A stretch of DNA of 64,000 nucleotides from Bacteroidota bacterium (lineage in GTDB: Bacteria; Bacteroidota; Bacteroidia; Bacteroidales; UBA10428). The notes beneath the pieces were generated by a model, which was not told the origin of the DNA, made no database searches, and saw only the letters and a list, made by a program, of their open reading frames with translations. A program made the position numbers and the translations under genes. Below are positions 27,956 to 37,442 of this stretch, piece by piece; positions within the stretch are counted from its first letter, which is position 1; each line of letters starts with the position of its first letter. The stretch spans positions 3,348,001-3,412,000 of the forward strand of contig CP065006.1 of the NCBI GenBank assembly GCA_016699695.1, read 5' to 3'.

Positions 27956-30900
27956 GTGCGCAAACTTATTAAAAAAATATTGAACCTGATTGGCTGGCTG
28001 CTTTTCCTCCTCTTCATTTTTGGGGTGGCTGCCTCCATCATAATTAATACGCCAAAGGTTCAAACACGAATTACTTCCATTGCTTTCGGAAAGATTCAGG
28101 AACTATTTGGTTCTCAGGTTAAATATGAGAAAGTGCATCTCGGATTGTTTAACCGGGCTGAGCTTGAAGGTTTTCTGATACGCGACCTGAATGCTGATAC
28201 CCTTATTTATGCCGGGAAGATGAAGGTAAAACTACCCGGTATCATGAAAAAGCTCTTGTTCGATAAAACCATTCCTTTGCGCATAGGGGAGCTGAGTTTT
28301 AAAGATTCGTATTTTCGTTTGTATTCCGATTCGTCGAGGGTAATAAACCTGCAGTTTATTGTCGATAAGCTCAAAGAAGGTAAAAAGCCGGGTAAAACAC
28401 CCGAACCATTATATATCGATCAGATAAAACTTCGCAACTGTCGCCTCGATATTCATAATTACTACCGGCAGGAAAAGGAGTTTGGCATCGACTATTCTCA
28501 AATGACATTTCGGGAACTAAACATGAATGTAAGTGATTTGGTTAGTTTTGCCGATACCCTTACTATGAAAATTGATGTGCTCTCGTTTTTGGAGCAATCG
28601 GGATTTAAAATAAACGATTTCGGGTCGAATCTGCTCATTCGCAGTAATCAGTTGTATTTCGACAAGTTGTATCTCGAAACCAACCAGGCCTATTTTCGGA
28701 TGGAACATATTTATTTTGATTTCGATAGTTTTAAAGATTTCAGCGGTGGACGTTTTAACGAACACATTAAAATGGACATAGATTGCCGCGAATCGAAGGT
28801 AAACATTCGCGAATTAGCCTGGTTTACTCCGGCTTTTAAGCAAATGGAAGATGATTTTCAGCTATCGGGTAATTTTTATGGCAGTTTGGCAAACCTTCGG
28901 GGAAGGTCTGTTCAACTAAGTTATGGTTCCTCTACAAGCTTAAAGGGAAGGTTTGATATTTCTGGTTTACCCGATATTAATGAAACATTCCTGATTTTCG
29001 ATATCGATCATTTTCAAACCACCACAAGTGATATTACAAGATTGAGGTTGCCAAACGGTAAAACTATAAAACTACCGGAGAGGTTTTCGGGCATTGAATA
29101 CTATACTTACAAGGGAAATTTCACTGGATTTTTTAAAGACTTTGTTTCGTACGGAACCCTGATCACTAACCTGGGCAATGCAAAACTCGACGTATTGTTT
29201 AAACCCGGAATCGACAACAGTGTGACATTCTCAGGCCTTGTTTCCACAGATGGTTTTCAGATTGGCCCTATTACAGCCTCGCCCGAACGATTTGGACAGA
29301 TTGATTTTAATCTGAAGGTCGAGGGTTCAGGAATTATGGATAAAGGACTTAGCGTGAATATGTCTGGCGATATTCCTTCATTTACAATTAATGGCTATCG
29401 ATATCAGAATATACAAGTCGATGGCAGCTTCTCGGAGAAGAGTTTTAATGGCGAACTTGAAATTGACGATCCAAACCTGCAGATGAGTTTTACGGGACTA
29501 CTTGATTTATCTTCGGCTATCCGTCAGTATAATTTCAGTTCGCATGTGTACATGGCTAACCTTAGTGCACTCAACATTGATAAAAAGAATACAAATTCAA
29601 AAGCTAGTTTCTTAGTTCGTGCAAGCCTTTCGGGAAATTCGCCTGACGAGGTGAATGGGGAAATTAAACTTGTTAATGCACTTTTTTCGAAATCAGATGC
29701 TCAGATACAGCTGTACGATTTTTCGCTATTCGTGAGGAATGATTCATTGCTTAACCAGATAAATTTCCAATCCGATTTCGCCGAGGGAGCTATCAGTGGC
29801 CATTACAAACTTACTACACTCGCAAAAGAATACCTTCGCTTGTTCGACACCTATTTACCTTCATTAGGACTGTACACGCCTGATGGGAAATTGCTGCCCG
29901 ATGCAGATTTCAAATACCGTTTTTACTTTAAAAATGTTCAGAGTATTCTTGGTTATTTTACTTCTGAATACATGATTAATCCAAAAACCCTGGTAGAAGG
30001 TGAGCTTAAAAGAGGATTAGTCCAGGAGGCAACCATACACATAGAATCGCCGGAAGTGAGGATTAACAAGACACGCATAAAAAATCTGGTGTTAAACTCC
30101 CTTGCCACCCAATCGACTATCGATATTGATTTTGGTTGCCAGGAGCTAAACGTCAACAAGCGCCTGGCCCTTAACAATTTTACAATATTAACTGTGATCG
30201 ATTCAAACCTGGTCGATTTTAAGGCAAGATGGATGAATTGGGATAGTACTATGCACCGAGGTGATTTGGAAGGTAAACTGGCATTCAGGAATTTGCCCGG
30301 ACAAAAGATTGTGGCCGAAGTAGAAATAGATAGCTCTATGCTTGTGTTGGGCGATTCACTCTGGGTGCTTCATCCCTTTAACCTGGTATATGACAGCAGT
30401 AAAATAGTGGTTCAAAATTTCAAGCTTTCTCATGGCGATGAATACCTGCAGGCACAGGGTAGCCTTTCCAAAAACACAAACGATACCATGCGTTGTAATT
30501 TTCACAATTTCAATTTTGGTTACCTGAATTTTTTTACCCGTTCAGAAAGTTTTCGCTTTGGTGGTTTGGTAAATGGCAAGGCCGTTGTGATGGGCCGCGA
30601 AAAACCGCTTTTTTTTGCCTCACTTTATGTGCAGGCATTGGAACTTAACGATGAGCTGATAGGTGATACACACATCGATACTCGCTATAATTACCAACGC
30701 GAATCGATAGAAATAGATGCCAATGTATTCCGTGGAAACCTTAATACCCTGGATATCGGGGGCGAGTATTTTCCATCCCGTCAGGGCGAGCTAGACCTGG
30801 CTCTAAATCTCGATAAATTCAGGTTAAACTTTATCAATCCTTATCTTAAATCCATTTTTAGCGATATCCGTGGACTGGCCACCGGTAAGTTGCATCTGAC

Positions 30901-32437
30901 CGGAACCGGGGCTAAACCCATCTTGAATGGAATTCTTAATGTTCAAAAGGCAGCTTTTACAGTCGATTACCTGAATACCCGCTACAACTTTACCTCTGAG
31001 GTATCTTTTACCAACAACAACATCGTGTTTGACAGAGTGGAGTTGTTCGATAAATTTGGAAACACAGCCCAGCTCAATGGTATTATTCGTACCGAATACC
31101 TTAAAACCTTCAGTTTGAACTTAAGCATGCAGCCGAGAAATTTTTATTGCCTTAATACCACAGAAAATGAGAACCCCTATTTCTTTGGGCAAGCCTTTGC
31201 AAGTGGTTTGATACGTATTAACGGGCCAAGCTCCGAACTTACGTTTGATATCACCGCTACCACCGAACCAGGAACTTTCTTTAACATTCCGCTCTCCGAT
31301 ACCGAAGAGCTATCGGAATACAACTTCATTAAATACATACAAACCGACACTGTTTCTTCCGAAATGGATAAGGACGAATACAAAGTAAACCTTTCGGGCT
31401 TGAATTTGAATTTTAATTTAAATGTTACTCCGGCTGCCGAGGTTAATATCATTTTCGATCCAACAGTAGGCGATATCATCACCACACAGGGAACCGGAAA
31501 TTTACGCATTGGTATTAATCCTTTGGGCGATTTTAATATGTTGGGAGAATACGTGATAGAATCTGGGACTTACCTGTTTACACTGAAAGAAATGCTTTTG
31601 AATAAGAAATTTAAAGTAGAGCAGGGTAGTAGCCTTCAGTGGACTGGCGATCCGGTAAATGCGAATGTCAATATCAATACTTATTATCGTACAAAAGCCT
31701 CAATGGCCGACTTGACGGGAGATCCGACAGCCACTACGCGCTATACGGTCGATTGTAAATTGAGCCTTACCGGCAGGCTTATGAACCCTTTAATAAACTA
31801 CAATATCTTTCTACCTTTTTCCGAACAGGAAGAACGTGATGTCTTATCTGCCGCCATTGGCTCAGACGAAGCCCTGGGAAAACAGTTTCTTTCGTTGCTG
31901 GTCTTAAATCGGTTTATGTATGCCGGTAACGAACCCGATGCAGAAAAAGGTAATTCAAACATTGCAGGGGTAAATGCAAGTGAATTTTTGACTAACCAGC
32001 TAAGCAACTGGCTTTCGCAGATTAGCGATGAATTTGATTTTGGCGTCAATTACAGGCCTGGTTCAGAATTGAGCCCACAAGAGCTTGAACTCGCATTGTC
32101 TACCCAGCTTCTTAACGACCGGCTAACCATTAACGGAAGTGTGGACATGAAAACCAATGCCGAAGCTGAAGATGCCACCAATATTCTCGGAAATCTTGAT
32201 GTCGATTATAAGATTACTCCTAATGGAAAGTTTAGGGCTCGCGCTTACAACCGTGCAAACGACGAAATTGTGACCTATTCGCCCTACACCCAGGGAATTG
32301 GAGTGTTTTATACTGAAGAATTCGATAGCCTGAATGACTTAGCAGGAAAGAATAGAAAAAATAAAAAATCGAAAGGCAACAAAGAAAAGAAGCCTGAAGG
32401 AAGTTCTGCGGTAATTCGCGACGAAGACCAGGAATAA
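27956..32437 (+). CDS. tamB: TamB / DUF490 translocation and assembly module
   Basis: 1493-residue protein anchored by one N-terminal helix (about 8-30) with a long periplasmic body of beta-strand repeats and the C-terminal TamB (DUF490) domain (about 1090-1440; for example QGTGNLRIGINPLGDFNMLGEYV). AsmA/TamB-type proteins bridge inner and outer membranes, forming a hydrophobic groove that carries phospholipids; TamB was also linked to outer-membrane protein assembly. Bacteroidetes lack TamA as such and use other Omp85 partners; none is here. The start is the GTG at 27956, directly giving the anchor helix. The C-terminus ends in a basic then acidic tail (KNRKNKKSKGNKEKKPE). ExbB follows 84 bases later. 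Confidence 0.93.
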   Translation: MRKLIKKILNLIGWLLFLLFIFGVAASIIINTPKVQTRITSIAFGKIQELFGSQVKYEKVHLGLFNRAELEGFLIRDLNADTLIYAGKMKVKLPGIMKKLLFDKTIPLRIGELSFKDSYFRLYSDSSRVINLQFIVDKLKEGKKPGKTPEPLYIDQIKLRNCRLDIHNYYRQEKEFGIDYSQMTFRELNMNVSDLVSFADTLTMKIDVLSFLEQSGFKINDFGSNLLIRSNQLYFDKLYLETNQAYFRMEHIYFDFDSFKDFSGGRFNEHIKMDIDCRESKVNIRELAWFTPAFKQMEDDFQLSGNFYGSLANLRGRSVQLSYGSSTSLKGRFDISGLPDINETFLIFDIDHFQTTTSDITRLRLPNGKTIKLPERFSGIEYYTYKGNFTGFFKDFVSYGTLITNLGNAKLDVLFKPGIDNSVTFSGLVSTDGFQIGPITASPERFGQIDFNLKVEGSGIMDKGLSVNMSGDIPSFTINGYRYQNIQVDGSFSEKSFNGELEIDDPNLQMSFTGLLDLSSAIRQYNFSSHVYMANLSALNIDKKNTNSKASFLVRASLSGNSPDEVNGEIKLVNALFSKSDAQIQLYDFSLFVRNDSLLNQINFQSDFAEGAISGHYKLTTLAKEYLRLFDTYLPSLGLYTPDGKLLPDADFKYRFYFKNVQSILGYFTSEYMINPKTLVEGELKRGLVQEATIHIESPEVRINKTRIKNLVLNSLATQSTIDIDFGCQELNVNKRLALNNFTILTVIDSNLVDFKARWMNWDSTMHRGDLEGKLAFRNLPGQKIVAEVEIDSSMLVLGDSLWVLHPFNLVYDSSKIVVQNFKLSHGDEYLQAQGSLSKNTNDTMRCNFHNFNFGYLNFFTRSESFRFGGLVNGKAVVMGREKPLFFASLYVQALELNDELIGDTHIDTRYNYQRESIEIDANVFRGNLNTLDIGGEYFPSRQGELDLALNLDKFRLNFINPYLKSIFSDIRGLATGKLHLTGTGAKPILNGILNVQKAAFTVDYLNTRYNFTSEVSFTNNNIVFDRVELFDKFGNTAQLNGIIRTEYLKTFSLNLSMQPRNFYCLNTTENENPYFFGQAFASGLIRINGPSSELTFDITATTEPGTFFNIPLSDTEELSEYNFIKYIQTDTVSSEMDKDEYKVNLSGLNLNFNLNVTPAAEVNIIFDPTVGDIITTQGTGNLRIGINPLGDFNMLGEYVIESGTYLFTLKEMLLNKKFKVEQGSSLQWTGDPVNANVNINTYYRTKASMADLTGDPTATTRYTVDCKLSLTGRLMNPLINYNIFLPFSEQEERDVLSAAIGSDEALGKQFLSLLVLNRFMYAGNEPDAEKGNSNIAGVNASEFLTNQLSNWLSQISDEFDFGVNYRPGSELSPQELELALSTQLLNDRLTINGSVDMKTNAEAEDATNILGNLDVDYKITPNGKFRARAYNRANDEIVTYSPYTQGIGVFYTEEFDSLNDLAGKNRKNKKSKGNKEKKPEGSSAVIRDEDQE

Positions 32438-32521
32438 AAACAATTTGTTTATAAAATCGGTGATAAAATAATCATACAGCTCCCAGCGTTTATATAATTT
32501 AGTGCAAATAATTAAACTACT

Positions 32522-33220
32522 ATGACAACATTTTTGATTCTTCAGACAGATATCAATCAGCAAGCAGCACAAGCCACTGCAGCAGGTGCTACTGAATTAA
32601 GCATGCCTTTTATCGATATGGCAATGAAAGGTGGGTGGCTAATGCTCCCGATCTTTTTATTGTCGCTGGTTGCGGTTTATATCTTTTTCGAGCGGTTTTT
32701 TGCTATTAACAAGGCGGCGAAAATAGACATCAATTTTATGAATCGCATCAAAGATTATATTCACGATGGTAAACTCGATGCTGCCGTAGCACTTTGCCAG
32801 TCGTACAACAATCCTGCTGCCAGCATGGTAGAAAAGGGAATCAGACGCATCGGCAGGCCACTGCAGGATGTGAATACTGCCATTGAAAATGTGGGCAACC
32901 TCGAAATAGCTTCGCTCGAAAAAACCCTCTATTTGCTCGCTATGTCAGCTGGTGGAGCACCTATGATTGGTTTTCTTGGTACTGTAACCGGTATGGTGCG
33001 TGCATTTTACGACATGGCACATGCCGGTAACAACATCGACATACAGTTATTGTCTTCAGGTATTTATCAGGCCATGGTAACCACCGTTGCGGGACTGATT
33101 GTTGGAATTTTAGCTTATTTCTTTTACAACATACTAACTGCAAAAATTGCGAAAGTGGTGAATATGCTCGAAGCTACTACCATGGAATTTATGGATTTGC
33201 TTAACGAACCTGCTAAATAA
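32522..33220 (+). CDS. exbB: ExbB/TolQ/MotA-family proton channel
   Basis: 232 residues with three membrane helices (about 38-57, 136-160, 178-203). The ion-channel core and the typical GAPMIGFLGTVTGMVRAFYDMA segment (about 141-162) are conserved. It forms the motor with ExbD that uses proton-motive force to energise TonB. First gene of exbB-exbD-tonB. The N-terminal Gln/Ala-rich stretch is periplasmic. Confidence 0.95.
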   Translation: MTTFLILQTDINQQAAQATAAGATELSMPFIDMAMKGGWLMLPIFLLSLVAVYIFFERFFAINKAAKIDINFMNRIKDYIHDGKLDAAVALCQSYNNPAASMVEKGIRRIGRPLQDVNTAIENVGNLEIASLEKTLYLLAMSAGGAPMIGFLGTVTGMVRAFYDMAHAGNNIDIQLLSSGIYQAMVTTVAGLIVGILAYFFYNILTAKIAKVVNMLEATTMEFMDLLNEPAK

Positions 33221-33225
33221 AGGCC

Positions 33226-33618
33226 ATGGCACTTAAACGGACCACTAAACCAAGTATCGAATTCAGTATGGCATCGATGTCAGACCTGGTATTTCTGTTG
33301 TTGATCTTTTTCATGCTGACTTCAACACTTATTGCACCTAATGCAATCAAGCTACTTCTGCCTAAAAGCAATAACCAGACTCAGGCCAATCCGGCAGTTG
33401 CGGTTTCAATCACCGAAGATCTGAGGTACTTTGTTGGCACCAGCCAGGTAACTTTCGACCAGATCGAACCCATGCTGCAGAGTCAATTAAAGTTCAGGGT
33501 CGACCCTACTTTCTCTTTGCATGCCGATCGAACCGTCGATGTCGAGTATGTGGTGATGATAATGAATATTGCCAAACGGAACAAGTATAAGGTAATATTG
33601 GCTACTGCTCCGGAATAA
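33226..33618 (+). CDS. exbD: ExbD/TolR-family biopolymer transport protein
   Basis: 130 residues, one N-terminal membrane helix (about 17-40) carrying the conserved aspartate in SMSDLVFLLLIFFML (Asp20), which takes part in proton transfer. The rest is a periplasmic domain. Starts five bases after exbB, so co-translated. Confidence 0.95.
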   Translation: MALKRTTKPSIEFSMASMSDLVFLLLIFFMLTSTLIAPNAIKLLLPKSNNQTQANPAVAVSITEDLRYFVGTSQVTFDQIEPMLQSQLKFRVDPTFSLHADRTVDVEYVVMIMNIAKRNKYKVILATAPE

Positions 33619-33637
33619 AGCACTAATTTGTTGAATT

Positions 33638-34426
33638 ATGATCTGGGATACACGCGCTTTTTTCCTGACCCTTACAATTTTTATTCTGGCACTGCTGATG
33701 TGTCTGTTCCTGGGTTTTTCCACTCCATTGCCATTGCCTTCGGAGCAGGGAATACTCATTAGTTTTGGCGACAGTGAAACAGGTCTTGGTGCCACCGAAC
33801 CTCGTCCACAGGAACAAGTGCAGGAAACTTCAGCAAGTAAAACTGCTGAATCGGATTATACGCCCGAAACGCCCTTAACCCAGGATTATGAGGAGGCTCC
33901 ATCAATAGCCACAACAAAAAAGGAACCGGTAAAACGCCCAAGCGAACAAACAACAACGAAAAAAACTGAAACCGAGACCAAACCGGTGGAACAACCCGCG
34001 GTGAATCAAAGCGCACTCTATCAGGGAAGAAAAAAAGATTCTCCCTCAACCGGATCGGAAGGCAGTGCTGGTGGTACAGGCAATCAGGGTATACAATCGG
34101 GCGATCCAAATTCATCGGGCAACTCGCTGGGTTCTGGTGTTGGAGATGGCATTTCATTCAGCCTCAATGGACGTTCGCCTGTAAATTTACCTTTACCCGA
34201 TTTTAACATCCAAAAAGAAGGTACCGTGGTGGTTCGTATTCGTGTAGACCGTCAGGGAAATGTGACCTTTGCCGAGCCAGGCGTAAAAGGTTCCACTACA
34301 CTCGAAAAAGAATTGCTCGATGCAGCCAGAAGAGCTGCACTGGCTTCCAGGTTCAATATCAAGGAAGATGCGGTTGCCATTCAGGAAGGAACTATTACTT
34401 ACATATTCAGGTTGCGTGGCAAATAA
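33638..34426 (+). CDS. tonB: TonB-family energy transducer
   Basis: 262 residues: an N-terminal membrane anchor (about 8-28), a Pro/Thr/Glu-rich linker with a glycine- and serine-rich stretch (about 45-175) that can span the periplasm, and a C-terminal TonB domain (about 188-262, VVVRIRVDRQGNVTFAEPG). Such proteins pull on outer-membrane receptors. Nineteen bases after exbD. No TonB-dependent receptor gene is in the window, so its client is elsewhere. Confidence 0.88.
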   Translation: MIWDTRAFFLTLTIFILALLMCLFLGFSTPLPLPSEQGILISFGDSETGLGATEPRPQEQVQETSASKTAESDYTPETPLTQDYEEAPSIATTKKEPVKRPSEQTTTKKTETETKPVEQPAVNQSALYQGRKKDSPSTGSEGSAGGTGNQGIQSGDPNSSGNSLGSGVGDGISFSLNGRSPVNLPLPDFNIQKEGTVVVRIRVDRQGNVTFAEPGVKGSTTLEKELLDAARRAALASRFNIKEDAVAIQEGTITYIFRLRGK

Positions 34427-34462
34427 GGACTGTTTAGTGTGGCTTTAAGCTCGAACAAATTC

Positions 34463-35389
34463 TTAGGAAGGTAATTTGTATTGTCCGGCAAATTCTGCCG
34501 AAATATAATTGTCGTAACTCATACATACAAAGGTGGCAAAATCGACTGCGGTATTGATAATCTGTTCCCACTGGTCGCGGTTAAGCTGGTCGAGGTCTTT
34601 GTATCCAATACCATAGCGGTAAAGAGAATAAACTACTCCTGCGTTAAAATTATCCCCAGCCCCGATGGTGCTTATCGGTTCAATTTTCCTTACATCATAA
34701 CGTTCCGATATGCTTTGGGTACGCACAAATACGCCCTTGGTAGAAGAGGTGTAGAGCAGGTTATGGGTTTTATCTTTTATCAGGTTATAAGTGTCGTCGG
34801 CATCGCGTGTGCCAAAAATAAACGAGAAATCTTCGTTCGATCCCCGCAGAATGTTACAGTGCGAGATATTGTCGAGAATGAGTGGCTTTAACTTAGGTAA
34901 TTCGTGCAAGTGTTGTTTTCTGAAATTCGGGTCGTACATTACAATGGCACGTTGGCTATTGGCATGCGTAATGAATTTAATAAGAATGTCGCGTACTTCG
35001 GGGGTTATAGCATAAATCGAACCAAATAATACAATGTCGTCGGTCTCTATTTCCGGAAACTGGATGTGAAGACGTTTTTTTGGGTAAATTTTATAAAAGT
35101 CGTAGCTCGCATCGTTTTTTTCATTTAAAAATGCAAGGGCCAAGGCCGACTTTCCATCGAAATAACGGTATACATATTCGGTCGAAACATGGTTTTCTTT
35201 TAAGAATTTGTCGATCAGGTTCCCTACTTCATCAAGTCCGTACTCGCCAATGAAAAAGATAGGTAAGTCCAAACGACCCAGGGTAACAGCTGAGTTCAGG
35301 CAAGCACCACCTGCTTTGGCAGTAAATGGTTGATTCCCTTTGATCAGTATATCCAGCACTGTTTCGCCTATCGTATATATTTTTCGCAT
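34463..35389 (-). CDS. PfkB-family carbohydrate kinase
   Basis: 308 residues. The ribokinase/PfkB fold is shown by GETVLDILIKG at the start, the glycine pair in KAGGACLNSAVTLGRL (about 25-40) and the C-terminal IGAGDNFNAG motif with the catalytic base Asp246. The likely substrate is fructose or a related sugar, but subfamily cannot be fixed by eye. Last gene of a three-gene operon (SIS, isochorismatase-like, PfkB), ten bases after the previous one. Confidence 0.85.
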   Translation of the reverse strand: MRKIYTIGETVLDILIKGNQPFTAKAGGACLNSAVTLGRLDLPIFFIGEYGLDEVGNLIDKFLKENHVSTEYVYRYFDGKSALALAFLNEKNDASYDFYKIYPKKRLHIQFPEIETDDIVLFGSIYAITPEVRDILIKFITHANSQRAIVMYDPNFRKQHLHELPKLKPLILDNISHCNILRGSNEDFSFIFGTRDADDTYNLIKDKTHNLLYTSSTKGVFVRTQSISERYDVRKIEPISTIGAGDNFNAGVVYSLYRYGIGYKDLDQLNRDQWEQIINTAVDFATFVCMSYDNYISAEFAGQYKLPS

Positions 35390-35398
35390 TTCACTATA

Positions 35399-35941
35399 TT
35401 ATTTTAAAAGTTTCGAAATGGCCTTAAATTCATCGCTGCCTGCTTGTTTTAACAATTCAAATAAAATCGATTCAGTGGTCGACATAATAGCTCCCACATC
35501 GCGCATACGCCAGTGCGAGATTCGCCTGTCTTCAGCATGCCTTGACCCTGTGGCATCGGTGAGCACAATGGGGTTATAATTATTGTAGATCAGGTCGAGA
35601 GTAGTTTGCAGCACGCACACATGCGACTCAATGCCAACAACTATTACATTTCTTTTAGCACTTGCCTGAAGTAAATCTACAAAATTGGGTTCGCGGTAAC
35701 AGCTAAATGTAATTTTCTCGATGTACGAAAGGTTTTCAATTGCTTCGGTTACATCAGCCACGGTGGGGCCCAGGCCTTTGGTATATTGTTGAGTAACCAG
35801 CATTGGAACATTCAAAATTTTCAATCCCCTGATCAGCTTGATGCAATTATTTTTGATGGCTTCATGATTTTCGATATGAGGAAGCAATTTTTCCTGCATA
35901 TCTATTACTACAGCTATCGTGTTCTCCTGGTTAATACGCAT
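35399..35941 (-). CDS. Isochorismatase-family cysteine hydrolase
   Basis: 180 residues. The catalytic triad Asp14 (VVIDMQ), Lys76 (EKITFS) and Cys109 (ESHVCVLQT) is complete. The family covers nicotinamidases, isochorismatases and related amidases; this one lacks a clear nicotinamidase metal site, so the substrate is open. The genomic pairing with a SIS isomerase and a PfkB kinase suggests a sugar-related route, but this is inference. No signal peptide. Confidence 0.85.
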   Translation of the reverse strand: MRINQENTIAVVIDMQEKLLPHIENHEAIKNNCIKLIRGLKILNVPMLVTQQYTKGLGPTVADVTEAIENLSYIEKITFSCYREPNFVDLLQASAKRNVIVVGIESHVCVLQTTLDLIYNNYNPIVLTDATGSRHAEDRRISHWRMRDVGAIMSTTESILFELLKQAGSDEFKAISKLLK

Positions 35942-35979
35942 ACAGAGTGTGGTTTTTACTTATTTGTTTTGAATGTATA

Positions 35980-36594
35980 TCAGGTAGTTGACCCCCCGGC
36001 TGCATTTCGCGACTTCTGGCCTAAATATCCACCATGGTGTCTCTTGGCATACTGTTCTACAGAGAATTTAATCCGTTCCATCATCAGAACTACCAGAATA
36101 TCACCTATAACAGTCATGGTGGTAGTAGAAGTGGTTGGAGTTAAGCCAAGTGGACATACTTCCTGAGGGTGACCGGTGCTCAGAATTACATCCGCTTGTT
36201 CGCCAAGTGGACTGTCGGCATTACCTACCAGGGCAATAAGATGTATATCGGGATGCAGGTTCCGGGCCAGCATGACCAGTTCAAGTATCTCGCGGGTTTT
36301 ACCCGAGTTCGAAACCAGCAGCAAGGCATCATCAGCCTGAATAACCCCGAGGTCGCCATGCTGGGCATCAGCAGGATGCAGAAACACTGAAGGCGTGCCC
36401 GTGGAGCTAAAAGTGGTAGCGATGTTAATGGCAATCTGGCCTGCCTTGCCCATGCCACTTACAACGAGTTTACCCTTACGGGAATGCACTGCATTGTAAA
36501 TAATATCCAGGGCTTTATCGTATTGGTCGTTCACCGGTATGGCTAAAACTGCTTCGGCTTCTTTTTGAAGTAATTCCTGAATATGTGTCAGCAT
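35980..36594 (-). CDS. SIS-domain sugar-phosphate isomerase (KpsF/KdsD-like, no CBS domains)
   Basis: 204 residues using the ATG at 36594; an in-frame start at 36651 would add 19 residues not typical of the family. It holds one SIS domain with GKLVVSGMGKAG (about 35-46) and SNSGKTREILEL (about 95-106). The segment PTTSTTTMTVIGDILVVLMMERI followed by YAKRHHGGYLGQKS near the end is that of arabinose-5-phosphate isomerases. Those enzymes normally continue with two CBS domains, which are absent here. It could be a catalytic core-only isomerase, or act on a different sugar phosphate. First gene of its operon. Confidence 0.8.
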   Translation of the reverse strand: MLTHIQELLQKEAEAVLAIPVNDQYDKALDIIYNAVHSRKGKLVVSGMGKAGQIAINIATTFSSTGTPSVFLHPADAQHGDLGVIQADDALLLVSNSGKTREILELVMLARNLHPDIHLIALVGNADSPLGEQADVILSTGHPQEVCPLGLTPTTSTTTMTVIGDILVVLMMERIKFSVEQYAKRHHGGYLGQKSRNAAGGSTT

Positions 36595-36678
36595 AAATCT
36601 TTTTTTGTCAAATATACTTGCATTCACACTATTCAGAAAATGATTTTTCAATTTAAGATCTAATTATTCCTTTCCATG

Positions 36679-36714
36679 CAAAAAAAGAGCATCTCCGGTA
36701 TTATGGAGATGCTC
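36679..36714 (-). terminator. Terminator of the repeat-lipoprotein cluster
   Basis: Perfect ten-base inverted repeat GAGCATCTCC / GGAGATGCTC with an eight-base loop, followed on the minus strand by seven T. It lies just past the stop of the barrel-protein gene. Confidence 0.88.
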
Positions 36715-36737
36715 GGTAAACAAATGGTTTTTAGTAT

Positions 36738-37436
36738 TTACTCCTGTTTGTGAAAGGCATCGAAATGAAAGGCCAGATAAAACAACGATGTCGAAGGAAG
36801 GTATTTTATTCCTTTTAATTCTGCATTCTGATCTACTCCGGAAGTACTCTGTTTTAATACTTCATGATTCATGACATCCACAAACATGTACTCGTACTTG
36901 TAGCCAAATGTCACGTACCAGATCCTCATTTCGATGCCCAGCGACAATCCGAAATTGTGTTTGTTGAATTCATCATATAGGTTGTAGCATATTTCATCAT
37001 AGATGCTTTCGCGCTTCATTTTTATGGTGTTTTCGTAGACAAAACCATAATTAAAGGCTAAAACAAATTTTCCGGGTTCACCGGCAAATTGCAATTGCTT
37101 GGTATATCCTAATCGCCATGCAAGTCGCTTTAAGTGAGCATCCACATGGTATTGTTCTAATGCATCCTGGTCGGCCGAATAGTAATAGTTGTTGTTGATA
37201 AAGCCCATTGAATCCACCCTGAGTCCCAGACTAATCTGGTAGGCCTGTTTTCCCGACTCGTCGTGCACTCTGAGGTACAAACTTTGTATAAATGTATTCA
37301 TAGTCTGATCGTAGCCGCTACCCTCGCCAAAATTGGTTCGTAAACCAAAATCAAGCTGATAACCCACACCAAAACCCTGTGCAAATATTCCTGCTGGAAG
37401 AAACAACAAAAGCAAAGCCAGTAGTTTTATCTTCAT
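36738..37436 (-). CDS. Predicted outer-membrane beta-barrel protein
   Basis: 232 residues with a signal peptide (about 1-19, ending IFAQ). The mature part alternates polar and hydrophobic residues with many aromatics (FGVGYQLDFGLRTNFG, ISLGLRVDSMGFINNNYYYS, FGLSLGIEMRIWYVTFGYKYEYMF), as in small outer-membrane barrels, but it lacks the usual C-terminal aromatic residue. No family recognised. It is read after the two related lipoproteins and ends at a strong terminator. Confidence 0.65.
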   Translation of the reverse strand: MKIKLLALLLLFLPAGIFAQGFGVGYQLDFGLRTNFGEGSGYDQTMNTFIQSLYLRVHDESGKQAYQISLGLRVDSMGFINNNYYYSADQDALEQYHVDAHLKRLAWRLGYTKQLQFAGEPGKFVLAFNYGFVYENTIKMKRESIYDEICYNLYDEFNKHNFGLSLGIEMRIWYVTFGYKYEYMFVDVMNHEVLKQSTSGVDQNAELKGIKYLPSTSLFYLAFHFDAFHKQE

Positions 37437-37442
37437 AGCATG

